A DNA stretch of 46,272 nt from Xanthomonas sp. NCPPB 1128 (GTDB taxonomy: Bacteria; Pseudomonadota; Gammaproteobacteria; Xanthomonadales; Xanthomonadaceae), in assembly GCF_001043115.1 (NCBI RefSeq), contig NZ_LFME01000036.1, forward strand, positions 1 to 46,272. The letters run 5' to 3'. The translations under genes and the position numbers were made by a program. The first letter of the stretch is position 1. Every line of letters starts with the position of its first letter. The notes under the pieces are model-generated. The model saw only the letters and a list, made by a program, of their open reading frames with translations. It ran no database searches and was not told the origin of the DNA. Positions 24,395 to 33,196 of this stretch are shown one piece after another.

Positions 24395-25811
24395 ACTCGC
24401 CCTGATCGGCGGCGGTGGCGTGCGTGCGCCGCTGGTGGTGTACGGCGTCAACGATGCCGCCGAAGCGCTCGGTGCGCGCGAGATCGTGCTCTACGATCCG
24501 GACCAGGAGCGGCTGGCGCTGATGGTCGCGCTGGGCCGCGCGGTGGTCGCCGAGTTCGGTGGCGAGCTGCAGGTCAACGCGGCCAGTTCGGCGGAAGCGG
24601 CGATCGACGGCGCGCACTTCGTGCTCAACAGCATCCGCATCGGCGGCATCCACCAGCGCGCCACCGACGAGCACACCATCATCCGCCATGGCTACGCCGG
24701 GCAGGAGACCACCGGCCCCGGCGGCGTCGCCAAGGCGCTGCGCACGGTGCCGGTGGCGATCGAGCAGGCGCGCATGGTGGAGCGGCTCAGCCCCGACGCC
24801 TGGCTGGTCAGCTTCACCAACCCGGCCGGGCTGATTACCCAGGCCATCAGCCGCCACACCCGCGCGCGCGTGGTCGGCATCTGCGACACGCCGGTGGAGC
24901 TGTTCCACAACATCGCCCGCGCGCTCGGCGAGCCGCCGGCGGACGTGGACTGCGAGTACGTCGGCCTCAACCACCTGGGCTGGATCCGCGCGGTGCGCGT
25001 GCGCGGCGAGGATGTGCTCGACCGCATCCTCGCCGACGACGCGATCCTGCGCCAGCTGTACCTGGCACCGTTGTTCGACTTCGACATGCTGCGCACGCTG
25101 CGGCTGATCCCCACCGAATACCTGTACTTCTACTACGAGCGCAGCCGCGCCCTGGAGAACCAGCGCGCCAGCGGCGCCAGCCGCGCCAGCGAGATCGAAC
25201 GGCTCAACCACACCCTGATCGCCGACCTGCGCAGCCGCCTCAACGCCGGCGACGGCAGCGGCGCGGTGCAGACCTACGCCGCCTACCTGCAGCAGCGCTC
25301 CGGCTCGTACATGCGGCTGGAGGCCGAGGCCGGCTCGGCCTTCGCCGACGATCTCGCGCCGCAGCCGGATCCGTTCCGCGCCAGTACCGGCTACCACCGC
25401 ATCGCCGTGGACGTGATGAGCGCACTGACCGGCGCGCTCCCCGGGCGGCACGTGGTCAACGTGCGCAACCAGGGCTGCATGCCGGAACTGGCCGACGACG
25501 ACATCGTGGAGATCTCCTCCACCATCGAGCGCGACCGCATCACCCCGCTGCCGGCACGGCCGCTACCCGAGGCGATCCAGGGCCTGGTGCGCACGGTCAA
25601 GGCCTACGAGCACGCCGCCATCGACGCCGCACTCAGCGGCAGCCACCTGGAAGCGTGCAAGGCGATGCTGATCCACCCGGCCATCGGCGAATGGAGCCCG
25701 TCGCGGCGGCTGCTGGAAGCCTTGTTCGGCCATGCCGGCAACGGCGACGACGACGGCGAGTGCGTGTGCTCCGGACCGATGCACTGGCATGGCGCGCATC
25801 ACCCCCACTGA
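24369..25811 (+). CDS. GH4 NAD-dependent 6-phospho-beta-glycosidase-like enzyme
   Basis: 480-residue GH4 enzyme. GH4 hydrolyses glycosides by transient oxidation with bound NAD and a divalent metal. Visible features: Rossmann glycine motif LIGGGGVRAPL, VLYDPDQERL, LVSFTNPAGLITQA, the metal-site cysteine segment GICDTPVEL, GLNHLGWI as in the 6-phospho-beta-glucosidase branch, and NVRNQGCMPELADDDIVEIS. There is no signal peptide, so it is cytoplasmic. The ATG has AGGAG 8 bases upstream, inside the kinase gene. No PTS component is encoded nearby, which is unusual for this family; the neighbouring PfkB kinase might supply the phosphate, or the enzyme may accept unphosphorylated substrate. The C-terminus is His-rich (MHWHGAHHPH). 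Confidence 0.87.
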   Translation: MSSSFPNRKLALIGGGGVRAPLVVYGVNDAAEALGAREIVLYDPDQERLALMVALGRAVVAEFGGELQVNAASSAEAAIDGAHFVLNSIRIGGIHQRATDEHTIIRHGYAGQETTGPGGVAKALRTVPVAIEQARMVERLSPDAWLVSFTNPAGLITQAISRHTRARVVGICDTPVELFHNIARALGEPPADVDCEYVGLNHLGWIRAVRVRGEDVLDRILADDAILRQLYLAPLFDFDMLRTLRLIPTEYLYFYYERSRALENQRASGASRASEIERLNHTLIADLRSRLNAGDGSGAVQTYAAYLQQRSGSYMRLEAEAGSAFADDLAPQPDPFRASTGYHRIAVDVMSALTGALPGRHVVNVRNQGCMPELADDDIVEISSTIERDRITPLPARPLPEAIQGLVRTVKAYEHAAIDAALSGSHLEACKAMLIHPAIGEWSPSRRLLEALFGHAGNGDDDGECVCSGPMHWHGAHHPH

Positions 25812-25983
25812 GCCGGCCGGTTGTGCGGTCGCAGGATGCATCGGACGGCCACACGTTGTAAGGTCGTCGCAAATTGGTCCGTTATAGGTACCATCAACCT
25901 GCTCTCCCGGCCGCGGCCGGCGCCTTCCCCCGGTGCCGGCCCGCGCTGGGAGCGTTCGTCGATTCCACGGAGCGTTCCAGGCC
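25812..25983 (+). promoter_or_regulatory. Intergenic region, possible promoter for the nixJKL part
   Basis: 172 bases between GH4 and GH125. An AT-rich patch (about 25856-25905) contains ATTGGTCCGTTATAGGTACC, which has the repeated GGT..CC look of a GntR-type site, but I cannot match it firmly to a known box. A palindromic CCGGCCGCGGCCGG follows. It is the only gap in the last part of the cluster long enough to restart transcription after the inserted module. Confidence 0.35.
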
Positions 25984-27426
25984 ATGCCCACCCGCCGCGA
26001 CATCCTCCACTTCCTCGGCGCCAGCGCCGGCGCCGCGCTGCTGAGCGGGGCGCTGCCGGCCGCCGCCGCGGCATCGGCCTCCGCCGCCCTGCCCAGCAAG
26101 CGGCCGCCGCCGGGCAAGCGCCGCTTCGTCAGCGCCGCGGTCGAGCGTCAGTTGCGCACGGTCAAGGCCGGCATCGGCGATCCGCGCCTGGCCTGGCTGT
26201 TCGAGAACTGCTACCCCAACACCCTCGACACCACGGTCGAGACCGGTACCCGCAACGGCAAGCCGGACACCTTCGTCATCACCGGCGACATCGAGGCGAT
26301 GTGGCTGCGCGATTCTTCCGCGCAGGTGCATCCCTACGTGCCGCTGGCCAAGCGCGACCCGGCGCTGCGGCGCATGTTCCATGGGTTGATCCAGCGCCAG
26401 GCCGCCTGCATCCGCCTGGATCCCTACGCCAACGCGTTCCTGCCCGACGGCACCAGCCAGCGCCTGAAGTGGTCGGTGGCCGACATCACCGAGATGAAGC
26501 CCGGCGTCGGCGAGCGCAAATGGGAAGTGGACTCGCTGTGCTACCCGATCCGCCTGGCGCACGAGTACTGGCGCGCCAGCGGCGATGCCGCGCCGTTCGA
26601 CGACGACTGGCGCGAGGCGATGCACGTGGTGGTGCGTACCTTCCGCGAACAGCAGCGTCTGCACGGCCGCGGCCCGTACAGTTTCCAGCGGCCCTCGCCG
26701 CTGGCCACCGAGACCCTGGTGCTGGACGGCTACGGGCAGCCGACCCGGCCCAACGGCATGATCCACTCGATGTTCCGCCCGTCCGACGACGCCTGCCTGT
26801 ATCCGCTGTTCGTCCCCGCCAACCTGTTCGCGGTGACCTCGCTGCGGCAACTGGCGGCGATGAGCGAGGCGCTGCACCACGACACCGCCTTCGCCGGCGA
26901 GTGCCGCGCCCTGGCCGACGAGGTCGAGACGGCCACCCGAACGTTCGGGCAGATGCGCGACGCCGACGGCCAGCCGTTCTGGGCCTACGAGGTGGACGGC
27001 TACGGCAACCAGTTGTTCATCGACGACGCCAACGCCCCCGGCCTGCTGAGCCTGGCCTACCTGGGCTGCTGCGACCGCCGCGATCCGGTGTTCCTGCGCA
27101 CCCGGCAACTGGCCTGGAGCGAGCGCAACCCGTACTTCTCCCGCGGCCGCGCCGCCGAAGGCGTGGGCAGCCCGCACAGCGGCCTGGGCACGATCTGGCC
27201 GATGTCGCTGATGCAGTACGCCCTGGCCAGCGACGACGACGCGCAGATCCGCCAGTGCCTGCAGTGGCTCAAGACCACCGACGCCGGCAGCGGCTTCATG
27301 CACGAAGCCTTCGACAAAGACAACCCGAACACCTTCACCCGCGACTGGTTCGCCTGGGCCAACACCCTGTTCGGCGAACTGATCATCGACCTGCACCAGC
27401 GCAAGCCGCACCTGCTGAAGGCCTGA
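25984..27426 (+). CDS. nixJ: GH125 exo-alpha-1,6-mannosidase, Tat-exported
   Basis: 480-residue GH125 enzyme, expected to remove the alpha-1,6-mannose of the N-glycan core. The leader TRRDILHFLGASAGAALLSG has a twin-arginine motif. Family features are the (alpha/alpha)6 barrel with GDIEAMWLRDSSAQVHPYV, DPYANAFL, KWEVDSLCYP, RPSDDACLYPLFVPAN and NTFTRDWFAWANTLFGE. The ATG at 25984 follows GGAGCGTTCC; an upstream extension of the frame has no family support. A type A REP inverted pair separates it from GH92. In X. campestris this member acts after GH92 and GH3 have trimmed the glycan, per published work I recall. Confidence 0.9.
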   Translation: MPTRRDILHFLGASAGAALLSGALPAAAAASASAALPSKRPPPGKRRFVSAAVERQLRTVKAGIGDPRLAWLFENCYPNTLDTTVETGTRNGKPDTFVITGDIEAMWLRDSSAQVHPYVPLAKRDPALRRMFHGLIQRQAACIRLDPYANAFLPDGTSQRLKWSVADITEMKPGVGERKWEVDSLCYPIRLAHEYWRASGDAAPFDDDWREAMHVVVRTFREQQRLHGRGPYSFQRPSPLATETLVLDGYGQPTRPNGMIHSMFRPSDDACLYPLFVPANLFAVTSLRQLAAMSEALHHDTAFAGECRALADEVETATRTFGQMRDADGQPFWAYEVDGYGNQLFIDDANAPGLLSLAYLGCCDRRDPVFLRTRQLAWSERNPYFSRGRAAEGVGSPHSGLGTIWPMSLMQYALASDDDAQIRQCLQWLKTTDAGSGFMHEAFDKDNPNTFTRDWFAWANTLFGELIIDLHQRKPHLLKA

Positions 27427-27441
27427 CGCGATCACTGCATG

Positions 27442-27507
27442 TGTGGGAGGGACTTCAGTCCCGACGGGCCTTACAGACAAAGCGTCGGGACTGAAGTCCC
27501 TCCCGCA
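27442..27507. repeat. REP-type inverted pair (type A) between GH125 and GH92
   Basis: Arms 27442-27466 and 27483-27507 are inverted copies (one mismatch near the end) around a 16-base centre, so the transcript would fold into a long hairpin. Same family as 13032-13098. Confidence 0.85.
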
Positions 27508-27554
27508 ACAGCAAACACCCCCACCGCACCGCCGCACACCCCGAGGACAGCACC

Positions 27555-29897
27555 ATGGCCACACGACGCGGTTTCCTGCAGGGCGCCATCGCCCTGGCCC
27601 TGTTCGGCAGCAGCGGCATCGCGCGGCTGGCGCAGGCACGCGCCGGCAGCTACGCGCTGCCGGCCGATGCACGCGCCAAGGCCGAGCTCACCCGCAACGT
27701 CGACGTGTTCATCGGCACCGGCGGCCACGGCCACACCTTCCCCGGCGCCACGCTGCCGTTCGGCATGGTGCAACTGAGCCCGGACACCTACAACGCCGAT
27801 TGGGACGCCTGCTCCGGCTACCACGCCGACGACAGCTCGATCATGGGCTTCTCGCACACCCACCTGTCCGGCACCGGCGTCGGCGACATGCTCGATTTCC
27901 TGGTGGTGCCGGCCACCGGCCCGGTGAAGCTGCAGCCCGGCACGCGCGAGAACCCCGACGCCGGCTACCGCTCGCGCTACGACCACGCCGACGAAGCCGC
28001 CTCGCCCGGCTACTACCGCGTGCGCCTGAAGGACAGCGGCGTGCATGCCGAACTCACCGCCACCGCGCGCGCCGGCCTGCACCGCTACCACTTCCCCAAG
28101 GGCAAGCCGGCACACCTGCTGCTGGACCTGTGCCATGGCATGCAGGACAAGCCCGAGATCCCCACCCGCGTCGAGGACGCCAGCCTGCGCCTGGTCGACG
28201 CGCAGACCGTCACCGGCGGCCGCCGCGTCTACCAGTGGGCCAAGGGCCGCTACATCTACTTCGCCATGCGCCTGTCGCGGCCGTTCGCCAGCGCGCAACT
28301 GTATGCCGACGACCAGCCGCTGGCCGCGACTGCGCGCAGTGCCGACGGCACGCGCCTGAAACTGGCCCTGCACTATCCCGATGCCGCCGAGGCGCCGCTG
28401 CTGGTCAAGGTCGGCCTCTCCGCGGTCAGCGCCGACAACGCACTGGCCAACCTCGACGCGGAACTGCCCGACTTCGACTTCGCCCGCGTGCACGCCGCCG
28501 CCGTGGCCGAATGGGAGAAGGAACTGGGGCGGGTGCGCATCGACAGCGACGACGAGGCGCAGCGCCGCATCTTCTACACCGCGCTGTACCACAGCCTGAT
28601 CGCGCCGACCCTGTTCAGCGACACCGACGGCCGCTACCGCGGCATGGACCTGCAGGTGCACCAGGCGCCGGCCGGCTACCACAACTACAGCACCTACTCG
28701 CTGTGGGACACCTACCGCGCCCTGCATCCCTTGCTGACCCTGGTGCAGCCCGAGCGCGTGCCCGATCTGGTGCAGTGCCTGGTGCGCGGCGCCCACGAAT
28801 CGCCGCAGGGCGTCGCCATCTGGCCGCTGCAGGGCGTGGAGACCGACTGCATGATCGGCTACCACTCCGCCGTGGTGCTGGCCGAGGCGCATGCCAAGGG
28901 CTTCACCGGCATCGACTGGAAGGCCGCCTACCCGGCCTGGCGCAAGCGCGCGATGGACGACGACGTGCACGGCCTGGCGCTGTACCGGCAGATGGGCTAC
29001 ATCCCCTGCGACAAGGTCGACGAATCGGTCAGCCGCACCCTGGAATTCGCCTACGACGACTGGGCGGTGGCGCACCTGGCGCAGGCGGTCGGCGCCGACG
29101 ACGACGCCAAGCACCTGCGCGAACGCTCGCGCCAGTACCGCAACGTGTTCAACCGCGAAAGCACCTTCGTGCAGCCGCGCCTGAGCGACGGCCAGTGGGC
29201 CACCCCGTTCGATCCGCGCGCGATGGGCCACAGCGCGCAGTGGCGCGACTTCACCGAGTCCAACGCCTGGCAGGCCACCTTCCTCAACCAGCACGACCTG
29301 TACGGCTACATGGACCTGTTCGGCGGCCGCGATGCGTTCGTCGCCAAGCTCGACGAACTGTTCACCACCAGCTCCGAGCTGCCGGCGGACGCACCGCCGG
29401 ACATCGACGGCATGGTTGGCCAGTACGCGCACGGCAACGAACCCAGCCACCACGTCGCCTACCTCTACGCCTACGCCGGGCAGCCGTACAAGACCCAGGC
29501 GATGGTGCGGCGGCTGCTGCGCGAGCAGTACCACGACGCGCGCAACGGCCTGTCCGGCAACGAGGACTGCGGGCAGATGAGCGCCTGGTTCGTGCTCAGC
29601 GCGCTGGGCCTGTACGCGGTGGACCCGGTCAGCGCCAACTACGTGCTGGGCAGCCCGCTGTTCAAGCGCGCGCAACTGGACGTGGGCAACGGCCGCACCC
29701 TGCGCATCGTCGCCCACGGCAACAGCGCGACCAACGTCTATATCCAAGGTGCACGCTGGAACGGCAAGCCCTACACCCGCAGCTGGCTGCGCCATGCCGA
29801 CCTCGCCGCCGGCGGTACGCTGGAACTGGAGATGGGTCCGAAGCCCAACACCGCGTTCGGTGCGGGCAAGGACGATCTGCCACCGTCCTTTAGCTGA
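27555..29897 (+). CDS. nixK: GH92 alpha-mannosidase, Tat-exported
   Basis: 780-residue calcium-dependent GH92 exo-alpha-mannosidase. The leader ATRRGFLQGAIALALFGSSG carries a good twin-arginine motif. Family marks in order: IGTGGHGHTFPGATLPFGMV, FSHTHLSGTG, the central WDTYRALHPL, GNEPSHHVAYLYAY and GNEDCGQMSAWFVLSALGLY with the catalytic acid/base region. In the X. campestris system the GH92 removes alpha-1,3-mannose first, which opens the glycan to GH3 and GH125. GAGGA precedes the ATG. It is bracketed by REP inverted pairs on both sides (type A before, type B after), so it may be differentially protected or terminated within the operon. Confidence 0.92.
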   Translation: MATRRGFLQGAIALALFGSSGIARLAQARAGSYALPADARAKAELTRNVDVFIGTGGHGHTFPGATLPFGMVQLSPDTYNADWDACSGYHADDSSIMGFSHTHLSGTGVGDMLDFLVVPATGPVKLQPGTRENPDAGYRSRYDHADEAASPGYYRVRLKDSGVHAELTATARAGLHRYHFPKGKPAHLLLDLCHGMQDKPEIPTRVEDASLRLVDAQTVTGGRRVYQWAKGRYIYFAMRLSRPFASAQLYADDQPLAATARSADGTRLKLALHYPDAAEAPLLVKVGLSAVSADNALANLDAELPDFDFARVHAAAVAEWEKELGRVRIDSDDEAQRRIFYTALYHSLIAPTLFSDTDGRYRGMDLQVHQAPAGYHNYSTYSLWDTYRALHPLLTLVQPERVPDLVQCLVRGAHESPQGVAIWPLQGVETDCMIGYHSAVVLAEAHAKGFTGIDWKAAYPAWRKRAMDDDVHGLALYRQMGYIPCDKVDESVSRTLEFAYDDWAVAHLAQAVGADDDAKHLRERSRQYRNVFNRESTFVQPRLSDGQWATPFDPRAMGHSAQWRDFTESNAWQATFLNQHDLYGYMDLFGGRDAFVAKLDELFTTSSELPADAPPDIDGMVGQYAHGNEPSHHVAYLYAYAGQPYKTQAMVRRLLREQYHDARNGLSGNEDCGQMSAWFVLSALGLYAVDPVSANYVLGSPLFKRAQLDVGNGRTLRIVAHGNSATNVYIQGARWNGKPYTRSWLRHADLAAGGTLELEMGPKPNTAFGAGKDDLPPSFS

Positions 29898-29909
29898 TCC
29901 TCGCGTCTC

Positions 29910-29975
29910 GTAGGAGCGGCTTCAGCCGCGACCGGACCTTCCCGGGAACCCGGTCGCGGCTGAAGCCGCTCCTAC
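29910..29975. repeat. REP-type inverted pair (type B) between GH92 and GH35
   Basis: Arms 29910-29935 (begins GTAGGAGCGGCTTCAG) and 29950-29975 are exact inverted copies around a 14-base centre. Type B also occurs in the 19.4-19.7 kb array and at 44755-44819. Confidence 0.85.
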
Positions 29976-30012
29976 AGGTAAAGCCCGACCTCGCTACCGG
30001 AAGAAACCCCAC

Positions 30013-31857
30013 ATGCTGCGTCGCACCCTGTCCGCCCTTGCCCTGTCGCTCCTGCTGTCGCTCCCGGCAGCCGCGCAGCCGACACACACCACCGCCTGGC
30101 CCGCCTTCGCCACCCAGGGCGATCACTTCATCCGCGACGGCAAGCCGTACCAGGTCATCTCCGGCGCCATCCACTTCCAGCGCATCCCGCGCGCCTACTG
30201 GAAAGACCGCCTGCAGAAGGCGCGCGCGATGGGCCTGAACACGGTGGAGACCTACGTGTTCTGGAACCTGGTGGAACCGCGGCCGGGCCAGTTCGACTTC
30301 ACCGGCAACAACGACATCGCCGCCTTCGTCGACGAAGCCGCCGCGCAGGGCCTCAACGTGATCCTGCGCCCCGGCCCGTACGTGTGCGCCGAGTGGGAAG
30401 CCGGCGGCTATCCCGCGTGGCTGTTCGCCGAACCCGGCATGCGCGTGCGCAGCCAGGACCCGCGCTTCCTCGCCGCCAGCCAGGCCTACCTCGACGCCCT
30501 CGCCGCCCAGGTCAAGCCGCGGCTCAACGGCAACGGCGGCCCGATCGTCGCCGTGCAGGTGGAGAACGAATACGGCTCCTACGGCGACGACCACGCCTAT
30601 ATGCGCCGCAACCGCGCCATGTTCGTCCAGGCCGGCTTCGACAAGGCCCTGCTGTTCACCGCCGACGGCCCCGACGTGCTCGCCAACGGCACCCTGCCGG
30701 ATACGCTGGCCGTGGTGAACTTCGCCCCGGGCGACGCCAAGAACGCCTTCGAGACCCTGGCCAAGTTCCGCCCCGGGCAACCGCAGATGGTCGGCGAATA
30801 CTGGGCCGGCTGGTTCGACCAATGGGGCGAGAAGCACGCGGCCACCGATGCCGCCAAGCAGGCCAGCGAATTCGAATGGATCCTGCGCCAGGGCCACTCC
30901 GCCAACCTCTACATGTTCGTCGGCGGCACCAGCTTCGGCTTCATGAATGGCGCCAACTTCCAGAAGAACCCCAGCGACCACTACGCCCCGCAGACCACCA
31001 GCTACGACTACGACGCCGTGCTCGACGAAGCCGGCCGCCCCACCCCCAAGTTCACCCTGTTCCGCGACGCCATCCAGCGCGTCACCGGCATCGCCCCGCC
31101 GGCGCTACCCAAGCCGATCCGCTTCGCCGAGTTGCCGGCCACGCCGCTGCGCGAATCCGCCTCGCTCTGGGACAACCTGCCCGCCCCGGCCGCCACCACC
31201 GACACCCCGCAGCCGATGGAGCGCTACGGCCAGGCCTACGGCTACATCCTTTACCGCACCACCGTCACCGGCCCGCGCAAGGGCAGCCTGTACCTGGGCG
31301 AGGTGCGCGACTACGCCCGCGTCTACGTCGATCGCACCCTGGCCGGCAGCGCGGAGCGCCGCCTGCAGCAAGTGGCGGTGGACGTGGACATCCCCGCCGG
31401 CCCCCACACCCTCGACGTGCTGGTGGAGAACACCGGCCGCATCAACTACGGCGCCCACCTGCCCGACGGCCAAGCCGGCCTGGTCGACCCCGTGCTACTC
31501 GACGGCAAGCCCCTCACCGGCTGGCAGACCTTCCCCCTGCCGATGGACGACCCGAGCAAGCTCACTGGCTGGACCACCACCAAGGTCGACGGCCCCGCCT
31601 TCCACCGCGGCACGTTGAAGATCGGCACGCCTGCCGATACGTTCCTGGACATGCAGGCCTTCGGCAAAGGCTTCGCCTGGGCCAATGGCCATAACCTGGG
31701 AAGGCACTGGAATATCGGGCCGCAGCGGGCGTTGTATTTTCCAGCGCCGTGGCAGCGGAAGGGGAGGAATAGCGTGATTGTGTTTGATTTGGATGGTGTG
31801 GCGGAGGCGAGTGTGCGTGGGGTTAAGGGGCAGGTTTGGAGTACGCCCAGTAACTGA
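30013..31857 (+). CDS. nixL: GH35 beta-galactosidase, exported
   Basis: 614-residue GH35 enzyme with signal peptide MLRRTLSALALSLLLSLPAAA. The barrel contains NTVETYVFWNLVEP, ILRPGPYVCAEWEAGGYP, the acid/base Glu186 in VENEYGSYG and the nucleophile Glu262 in GEYWAGWFDQWG; C-terminal beta domains contain LDVLVENTGRINYG and KGFAWANGHNLGRHW. Expected role is removal of beta-galactose from Lewis-a-type antennae of plant N-glycans. It is the last gene of the cluster; a strong hairpin terminator follows. Codon usage becomes visibly more AT-rich in the last 40 codons, near the border with the low-GC region. Confidence 0.9.
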   Translation: MLRRTLSALALSLLLSLPAAAQPTHTTAWPAFATQGDHFIRDGKPYQVISGAIHFQRIPRAYWKDRLQKARAMGLNTVETYVFWNLVEPRPGQFDFTGNNDIAAFVDEAAAQGLNVILRPGPYVCAEWEAGGYPAWLFAEPGMRVRSQDPRFLAASQAYLDALAAQVKPRLNGNGGPIVAVQVENEYGSYGDDHAYMRRNRAMFVQAGFDKALLFTADGPDVLANGTLPDTLAVVNFAPGDAKNAFETLAKFRPGQPQMVGEYWAGWFDQWGEKHAATDAAKQASEFEWILRQGHSANLYMFVGGTSFGFMNGANFQKNPSDHYAPQTTSYDYDAVLDEAGRPTPKFTLFRDAIQRVTGIAPPALPKPIRFAELPATPLRESASLWDNLPAPAATTDTPQPMERYGQAYGYILYRTTVTGPRKGSLYLGEVRDYARVYVDRTLAGSAERRLQQVAVDVDIPAGPHTLDVLVENTGRINYGAHLPDGQAGLVDPVLLDGKPLTGWQTFPLPMDDPSKLTGWTTTKVDGPAFHRGTLKIGTPADTFLDMQAFGKGFAWANGHNLGRHWNIGPQRALYFPAPWQRKGRNSVIVFDLDGVAEASVRGVKGQVWSTPSN

Positions 31858-32172
31858 CTTCTCCGCGGAGCGTGCCGCCCGGTAAATCCGGATGGCGCGG
31901 GGTCAAACAACTTGTCTACAAATTAAGGCCGCCGGCGGTTTCGCCGAGCGGCCTTTAACTTGTGACGTTCGTCAACAAGTGATAGCGTCGACCTATACGG
32001 GAATGCACTGGGGAACGGCGGCGGGGTTGGACGCAGGGTTATGCGACGGCGGGACTGGCTAAAGATAGAATCTCGAACACATGCTGCTCAAAAGGCAGCG
32101 ATATCAGCGCCCTATGCGACTGAGTTACACGCTACTTTTTGCCGGATGGCAGTTAACTGGAAGAAGAACTAG
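31858..32172. other. Gap at the border of the low-GC segment
   Basis: 315 bases with no gene. It holds the nixL terminator hairpin, flanked by AACTTGT at 31909 and 31957, and an imperfect palindrome around 31958-31981. Base composition drops sharply along it, so it is the left edge of a probably acquired segment. Confidence 0.5.
31925..31956. terminator. Hairpin terminator after nixL
   Basis: AAGGCCGC plus CGGCG pairs across a GTTT loop with CGCCG, a bulged A, and GCGGCCTT, followed by T and AA. Thirteen paired bases with A/T flanks on both sides make it a plausible bidirectional terminator. Confidence 0.75.
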
Positions 32173-32877
32173 GTGAACCTCGTGAGAAGAGCATGGGATT
32201 GGCTTACGTCCGCTGGCACAGCCAATCGCCCCAAAAAGAATGCGATGCAAAAGCTACAAATGGGTGTGCGCGTGACGGCGAAGTGTCGCTTCAACGCTTC
32301 AGAGCGCCTTCAACGTCAAGGACGCTTTGCATTCTTCACAAATACCTTTCTATCGGTCGCCCTCATACTCATCCCGCTACTGCAGAACGCAAACATTGCA
32401 TTGAGGTTCTCAGGAACAGTGCTAAATATGATGCAGATATTTTTTGCTGTTTGCGTACTGGTATACTCGATAGTCATAGGGACCGCTCGGTACGAACTAC
32501 GAGGCGAGAATCTTACTGAGTGCGGAGATAAGCTAAAGGAACTATCCCGAGACATAGACAAAGCTCAAATGAACAACCAAGAGATCACTCAGGAGCAGTA
32601 TGATCGCTTCAATGAGAAGTACTCATTAATAATCTCCGATACGGAAAATCACACCCGAGGAGATTATGAGCTGGCGCGATTAGAGATGAGTAGTGAGTAT
32701 CATGTCAGCGGCTTCCCTCGATTCATGATTTGGCTAAGAGCTCGATCCGAGCGAATGATGCCATTCGCCATCCCAGTGCTCATGAACATTTTAGTGCTCG
32801 TATTTATCACCGATATGTTAGGCATTACTCAAGTCATCAGTCCGCACCTGAAGTCGGCCGCCCTTGCTGCCAGCTAA
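32173..32877 (+). CDS. SLATT-like two-TM membrane protein
   Basis: 234 residues. After a basic N-terminal part with RVTAKCRFNASERLQRQGRFAFF come two hydrophobic helices (about 57-73 and 81-101, the second VLNMMQIFFAVCVLVYSIVIG), then a soluble helical region containing ARYELRGENLTECGDKLKELSRDID, and a last hydrophobic segment near the C-terminus (about 197-216). The RFNASERL - two TM - YxxRxENLxxCxxxLxxL pattern is that of SLATT domains, predicted membrane effectors of nucleotide-sensing conflict or defence systems. The GTG has AAGAAGA upstream; the ATG at 32245 is an alternative. Base composition is much lower in GC than its neighbours. Function here is inferred from domain resemblance only. 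Confidence 0.7.
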   Translation: MNLVRRAWDWLTSAGTANRPKKNAMQKLQMGVRVTAKCRFNASERLQRQGRFAFFTNTFLSVALILIPLLQNANIALRFSGTVLNMMQIFFAVCVLVYSIVIGTARYELRGENLTECGDKLKELSRDIDKAQMNNQEITQEQYDRFNEKYSLIISDTENHTRGDYELARLEMSSEYHVSGFPRFMIWLRARSERMMPFAIPVLMNILVLVFITDMLGITQVISPHLKSAALAAS

Positions 32878-33196
32878 CAGTTAGTTCAGGCCAGCGCGCA
32901 ACAAGCTAAACCGAAACTGGCGAAATAGAGACCAAGGTGTACTTTATCATCTACCATACTTACCTTGAGCGACCACTCTATTCGCACTACAGAAAATAGG
33001 AGTCGGCGCTAAAATAGCGCACAGAGAATAGGAACGGGGTGAGGCAGACTTTCTAATTGAACCTGACCCGCTATACCGTCCAATCTTGAACTAAAGGCTC
33101 GCGTCTTCGCGCAAAAACGTGGATACCTCAGCCTCTGACCGCTCGCTGGTTTTGCTTGCTTGCCTTTATCTCGCTCAACTCGAAATCAGGTGAGAA
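32878..33196. other. Gap between SLATT-like and DUF6414-like genes
   Basis: 319 bases without a gene. It contains a perfect hairpin GCGCTA-AAA-TAGCGC at 33006-33020, and nearby TTGAACCTGACCC, a text often seen beside RAYT/REP-type transposon remnants. The gap makes co-transcription of the two flanking genes uncertain. Confidence 0.5.
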
